NCBI GenBank assembly: GCA_028455995.1
Contig: JABELC010000004.1
Location: 2,666,001 to 2,730,000 of the forward strand
Source of the DNA: Scleromitrula shiraiana
Taxonomy: Eukaryota; Ascomycota; Leotiomycetes; Helotiales; Sclerotiniaceae
Length of the DNA stretch: 64,000 bases
Direction of reading: 5' to 3'
Below are positions 61,523 through 64,000 of the stretch, piece after piece; position 1 is the first letter of the stretch, and every line of letters starts with the position of its first letter. The notes below the pieces were generated by a model. It was given only the letters and a program-made list of their open reading frames with translations. It searched no databases and had not been told where the DNA came from. Both the position numbers and the translations under genes were made by a program.

Positions 61523-62965
61523 TTAACTCTGCTTACACTCAGCAGCCTCTTGCTTGGGTTTCGCAGAATCATCCTAATTCGGGTCAGTAAATGCGTGAAA
61601 TAAGTAGCAAATAGATAGGCTTTCAACTTACATCATCATCTGATTCCTCTTCGTCATCGTCACGGTCCTCACTCATGTCGTCTTCATCATCATCCTCATC
61701 CTCAAAATCACCCTCCTCCATATCATCATCCAATTCCTCGAATTGGAGAGCCTCGCCAGTGAACCAGTCGATAGCACGTGGGATAAGCTTCTCCTTGATA
61801 TCCTCACCAAGCTGATAATCAAGTTCAAGGCGTTCCTCGATATCTTCGGCTAAATCATCGTCGTCTTCATCTGTGGGTGCTTGTGGTGGAGAGAAGAAGT
61901 TGAAGAATGACTCCGTTGGGACTGTCTTCTTTACTACACGAGTCTGCTTTGTGTCTAGATTAAGAATTAGTATATGCAAGCATACTCAAATTACAACAAA
62001 CATACTCTTGTTACGTTGCTTCTTGCTCTCAACTCGGACAGTTAAATCCTTGCCAGCCTTCCAGTCAATCTTGTCACCTTCAGCGTGATCGTAAATGAAA
62101 TCTCCACCGTAGCCACTCTCGTTCTGGTAGAAATATGTCTTGGTGATTGTCTTGTTGGTGAAGAACTCGTTATCGGCGAACTGGAAGATCAAACGGAAAC
62201 CAGGTTTGTCGAGGTATTCCATTTGAATATCAGTCAAGTCCTTGAGAGCAGCCTCATCTCTATCAGTGATCATCTCAGCAAGTGAGACTTGGTTTTTCAT
62301 GGCAGACAACCAGAACTCTGGGATACCAGCAATCTTCTCTGCTGTCTCTTCAGGTTTCTCTGCCTGCTCTGCTTCATCTTCTTCCTCATCCTCCTCGCCA
62401 GCCTTGATTTCCTCAGTAGTTGGCTCAACTTCACCATTGACGATCTTGGCTCGCTTTTGGTATAGAGGAGTAAACTTTGCAAAGTACTTCTTTTCTAACT
62501 CCAAAACTTCTTCTTGAAATTCTGCCTCCAACTTTGAATGTTCCTTTTGCACACCCTTGAGACCGGCGACACGACGACGAACAGGTGCAGGGAGAGATTC
62601 TACGTATCCAGACGAACGACCAATGAGAGAACCGAGTTTTCCTTGAATCATAGATACGAGCTTTGGGTTTTGGGCGAAAATTGAAGCGGCTGCGCTGCGA
62701 TCAAACTCTTCTGCAGGATAATGTCAGTTATTGATTTGAAAAACTCGGTGTGGGACTGAGTAACATACCCTCCTTGATCGTGCCAACACCGGGTTGCTGA
62801 GCATGCGATGAGATAGGAGCATTATTCATTGGGGTATTTTGAGGAGTACTGATAAATAAGAGTTAGTTGAAAAACTTCTAATTTTTTTGTTTATTATGAT
62901 ATTATATCAGCTTTCAAGACTTACGGTGCGGTTTGCACGTTGGATTTCTTTGGAATGTCCGACAT
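61523..62965 (-). CDS. nap1: Nucleosome assembly protein 1 (histone chaperone)
   Basis: Exons 62965-62925, 62848-62769, 62710-62006, 61954-61632 and 61573-61523 give 399 aa. Introns are 76, 58, 51 and 58 nt, in phase. The protein starts MSDIPKKSNVQTAPSTPQNT. The NAP domain is plain: a long dimerisation helix (KLEAEFQEEVLELEKKYFAK), YQKRAKIVNGEVEP, GIPEFWLSAMKN, DFIYDHAEGDKIDWK and SFFNFFSPP. The typical acidic C-terminal tail follows (DDDMEEGDFEDEDDDEDDMS). Nap1 binds H2A-H2B and H3-H4, shuttles between cytoplasm and nucleus and helps nucleosome assembly; the tail tunes histone binding. It also has links to mitotic cyclin control in yeast. It is head-to-head with the ATPase gene. Confidence 0.96.
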
Positions 62966-63343
62966 CTTGTCAAGATCTTTCAGATAATTTGAATAAATGA
63001 AAGTATGAAAGTATATCTTCTATGTGAGAAAATTTATCTCGTGGCGATGTTCTCGGAAGAAAAAAGTTCGTGATGTGGAGGTTGAGAAGTTGTTGGAATC
63101 TAGCGTCGAAGATTTGACTGCAGATTGCGGGCTACTTACAATAGCCGATAAGCTTAAGCGGGGCCAAACCTACCGCCGAGATATTCATTATATCACCAAT
63201 GATAGCCCGGCGCTACAACATTTAATGATGAAATAATACTTAAATAAGTTTGTTAGTCCGCCTGGGCAACGATGGATAATTTCTTCTTTTTATAATATTT
63301 CTTTCAGTAACACGCGCAAGTCGTGTCTTTGCTTCGGTCGAAA
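62966..63343. promoter_or_regulatory. Divergent upstream region of NAP1 and the P5B ATPase gene
   Basis: Only 378 bp separate the two starts, so the promoters probably overlap. A 70-codon plus-strand frame (63024-63236) lies wholly inside and has a charged, unremarkable sequence; it could be an upstream ORF of the ATPase mRNA, but nothing supports translation. Confidence 0.5.
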
Positions 63344-64000
63344 ATGGCAGATACATATGGAGCTACTGTGGGCAGTCATCCAAGACGAAGCAGCTCAATG
63401 GCAAACAATGGACGAGGCACAAGTTATACGCCATCGTATAGAAGAAGGGATTCTAATCTTTCAACCACGAGCTTTATGGATGACGTCGAAATGGCTCAAG
63501 ATGAAATGTTCTCGGGCGTTGTATCAGAATCGGTTCCCACAAGTATCGCATCATTTGCGCATCATCGATCGAGAGCAGATTCGACAACGAGCTTCACGTA
63601 TTATCAAGAAAACGACGACGATAACGACCAATTACGAATCCCAGACGACGAAGATGATAGCGCTATACTTGACGAGGAAGAAGATATTCCATTCATAGAA
63701 GATAATTCTGATCTTGAGGCAGGCGAATTAGCTATAAGAAGGATTTCAACCAGCGAGTCCAGGAATTCGGTACATGATCGTTTATTGAGGAGCGATAGTG
63801 CTAGGACTGATGGCAGTAACTTTGGGAGAGGTCATCGAACGAGTCAGAAGATATATATTATCACAGAGGACCTGACTATAGTTGTGGCCGGATTCCGGAC
63901 GAGCATTTATGGCTTTTCCTTGTACCTGATGATTTGTATACTTACGCTTGGCCTCGGGTACCTAATATTGCGCTGGCTACCGAGATGGCAAGTCCGACTC
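63344..64000 (+). CDS. ypk9: P5B-type cation ATPase (Ypk9/ATP13A2-like), 5' part
   Basis: The frame opens with ATG at 63344 (MADTYGATVGSHPRRSSSMA) and stays open for 219 codons to the window edge. The first 165 residues are a Ser/Asp/Glu-rich cytosolic extension. Next come KIYIITEDLTIVVAGFRTS, a hydrophobic hairpin (FSLYLMICILTLGLGYLIL) and RWLPRWQVRL. This is the N-terminal P5B signature. The hairpin is the re-entrant Ma segment placed before the standard P-type membrane spans. ATP13A2 and Ypk9 sit in lysosomal or vacuolar membranes; ATP13A2 exports polyamines and Ypk9 protects against metals. The catalytic DKTGT part lies outside the window, so the assignment depends on this N-terminus only. 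Confidence 0.82.
   Translation, partial: MADTYGATVGSHPRRSSSMANNGRGTSYTPSYRRRDSNLSTTSFMDDVEMAQDEMFSGVVSESVPTSIASFAHHRSRADSTTSFTYYQENDDDNDQLRIPDDEDDSAILDEEEDIPFIEDNSDLEAGELAIRRISTSESRNSVHDRLLRSDSARTDGSNFGRGHRTSQKIYIITEDLTIVVAGFRTSIYGFSLYLMICILTLGLGYLILRWLPRWQVRL

Noticed and set aside
63024..63236. 70-codon plus-strand frame between NAP1 and the ATPase
   Set aside because: It lies wholly in a 378-bp divergent promoter and has no recognisable feature. It was kept only as a possible upstream ORF.

Overview
The window is nuclear DNA of a filamentous ascomycete (Pezizomycotina). A leotiomycete such as a Botrytis or Sclerotinia relative is my best guess, but that is inference from gene style and no marker proves it. 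The supporting evidence is: many short (46-126 nt) spliceosomal introns with GT/AG borders; fungal proteins such as Atg15 with a Ser/Thr-rich tail, a 469-residue Ser33-type dehydrogenase and a class V myosin; a lone dispersed 5S rRNA gene; and an intron-containing tRNA-Ala. Coding DNA is moderate in GC, and the intergenic DNA is AT-rich and full of microsatellites.

Layout: 2.0-17.7 kb is a dense housekeeping block. It holds a DUF2985-type membrane protein (-), a VPS9-domain Rab GEF (-), ATG15 (+), PAF1 (-), RER1 (-), mitochondrial enoyl-CoA hydratase (+) and a small alpha/beta-barrel protein (-). From 18.4 to 20.3 kb there are two broken genes: a flavin monooxygenase-like relic and an orphan frame with two frameshifts. 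From 20.3 to 33.3 kb the DNA is gene-poor, with one acidic conserved protein (24.9-25.8 kb), many microsatellites and a 156-bp MITE-like element. From 33.4 to 36.2 kb lie a decayed and an apparently intact member of one unrecognised cysteine-module family. They are followed by a hypothetical Cys-rich protein, a tRNA-Ala with intron and a 5S rRNA gene. From 42 to 50.7 kb come NTA1 (N-terminal amidase), a GNAT pseudogene and a ten-exon cytochrome P450-like gene whose heme-ligand cysteine is replaced by tyrosine. From 51.5 to 64 kb the genes are class V myosin (-), 3-phosphoglycerate dehydrogenase (-), nucleosome assembly protein NAP1 (-) and the start of a P5B-type ATPase (+), which runs off the right edge.

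The housekeeping genes act in separate processes: vesicle transport (VPS9 GEF, RER1, myosin V), autophagy (ATG15), transcription and chromatin (PAF1, NAP1), protein turnover (NTA1), and serine and fatty-acid metabolism. I see no biosynthetic cluster. The most unusual items are the Cys-less P450-like gene, the repeated 'YLCGC' module family, and an apparent frameshift at a GC-AG intron border in the DUF2985 gene. Exon borders were worked out by hand from splice-site consensus and reading-frame continuity; every joined model keeps phase unless stated. Protein identifications rest on remembered family motifs, with no search run.
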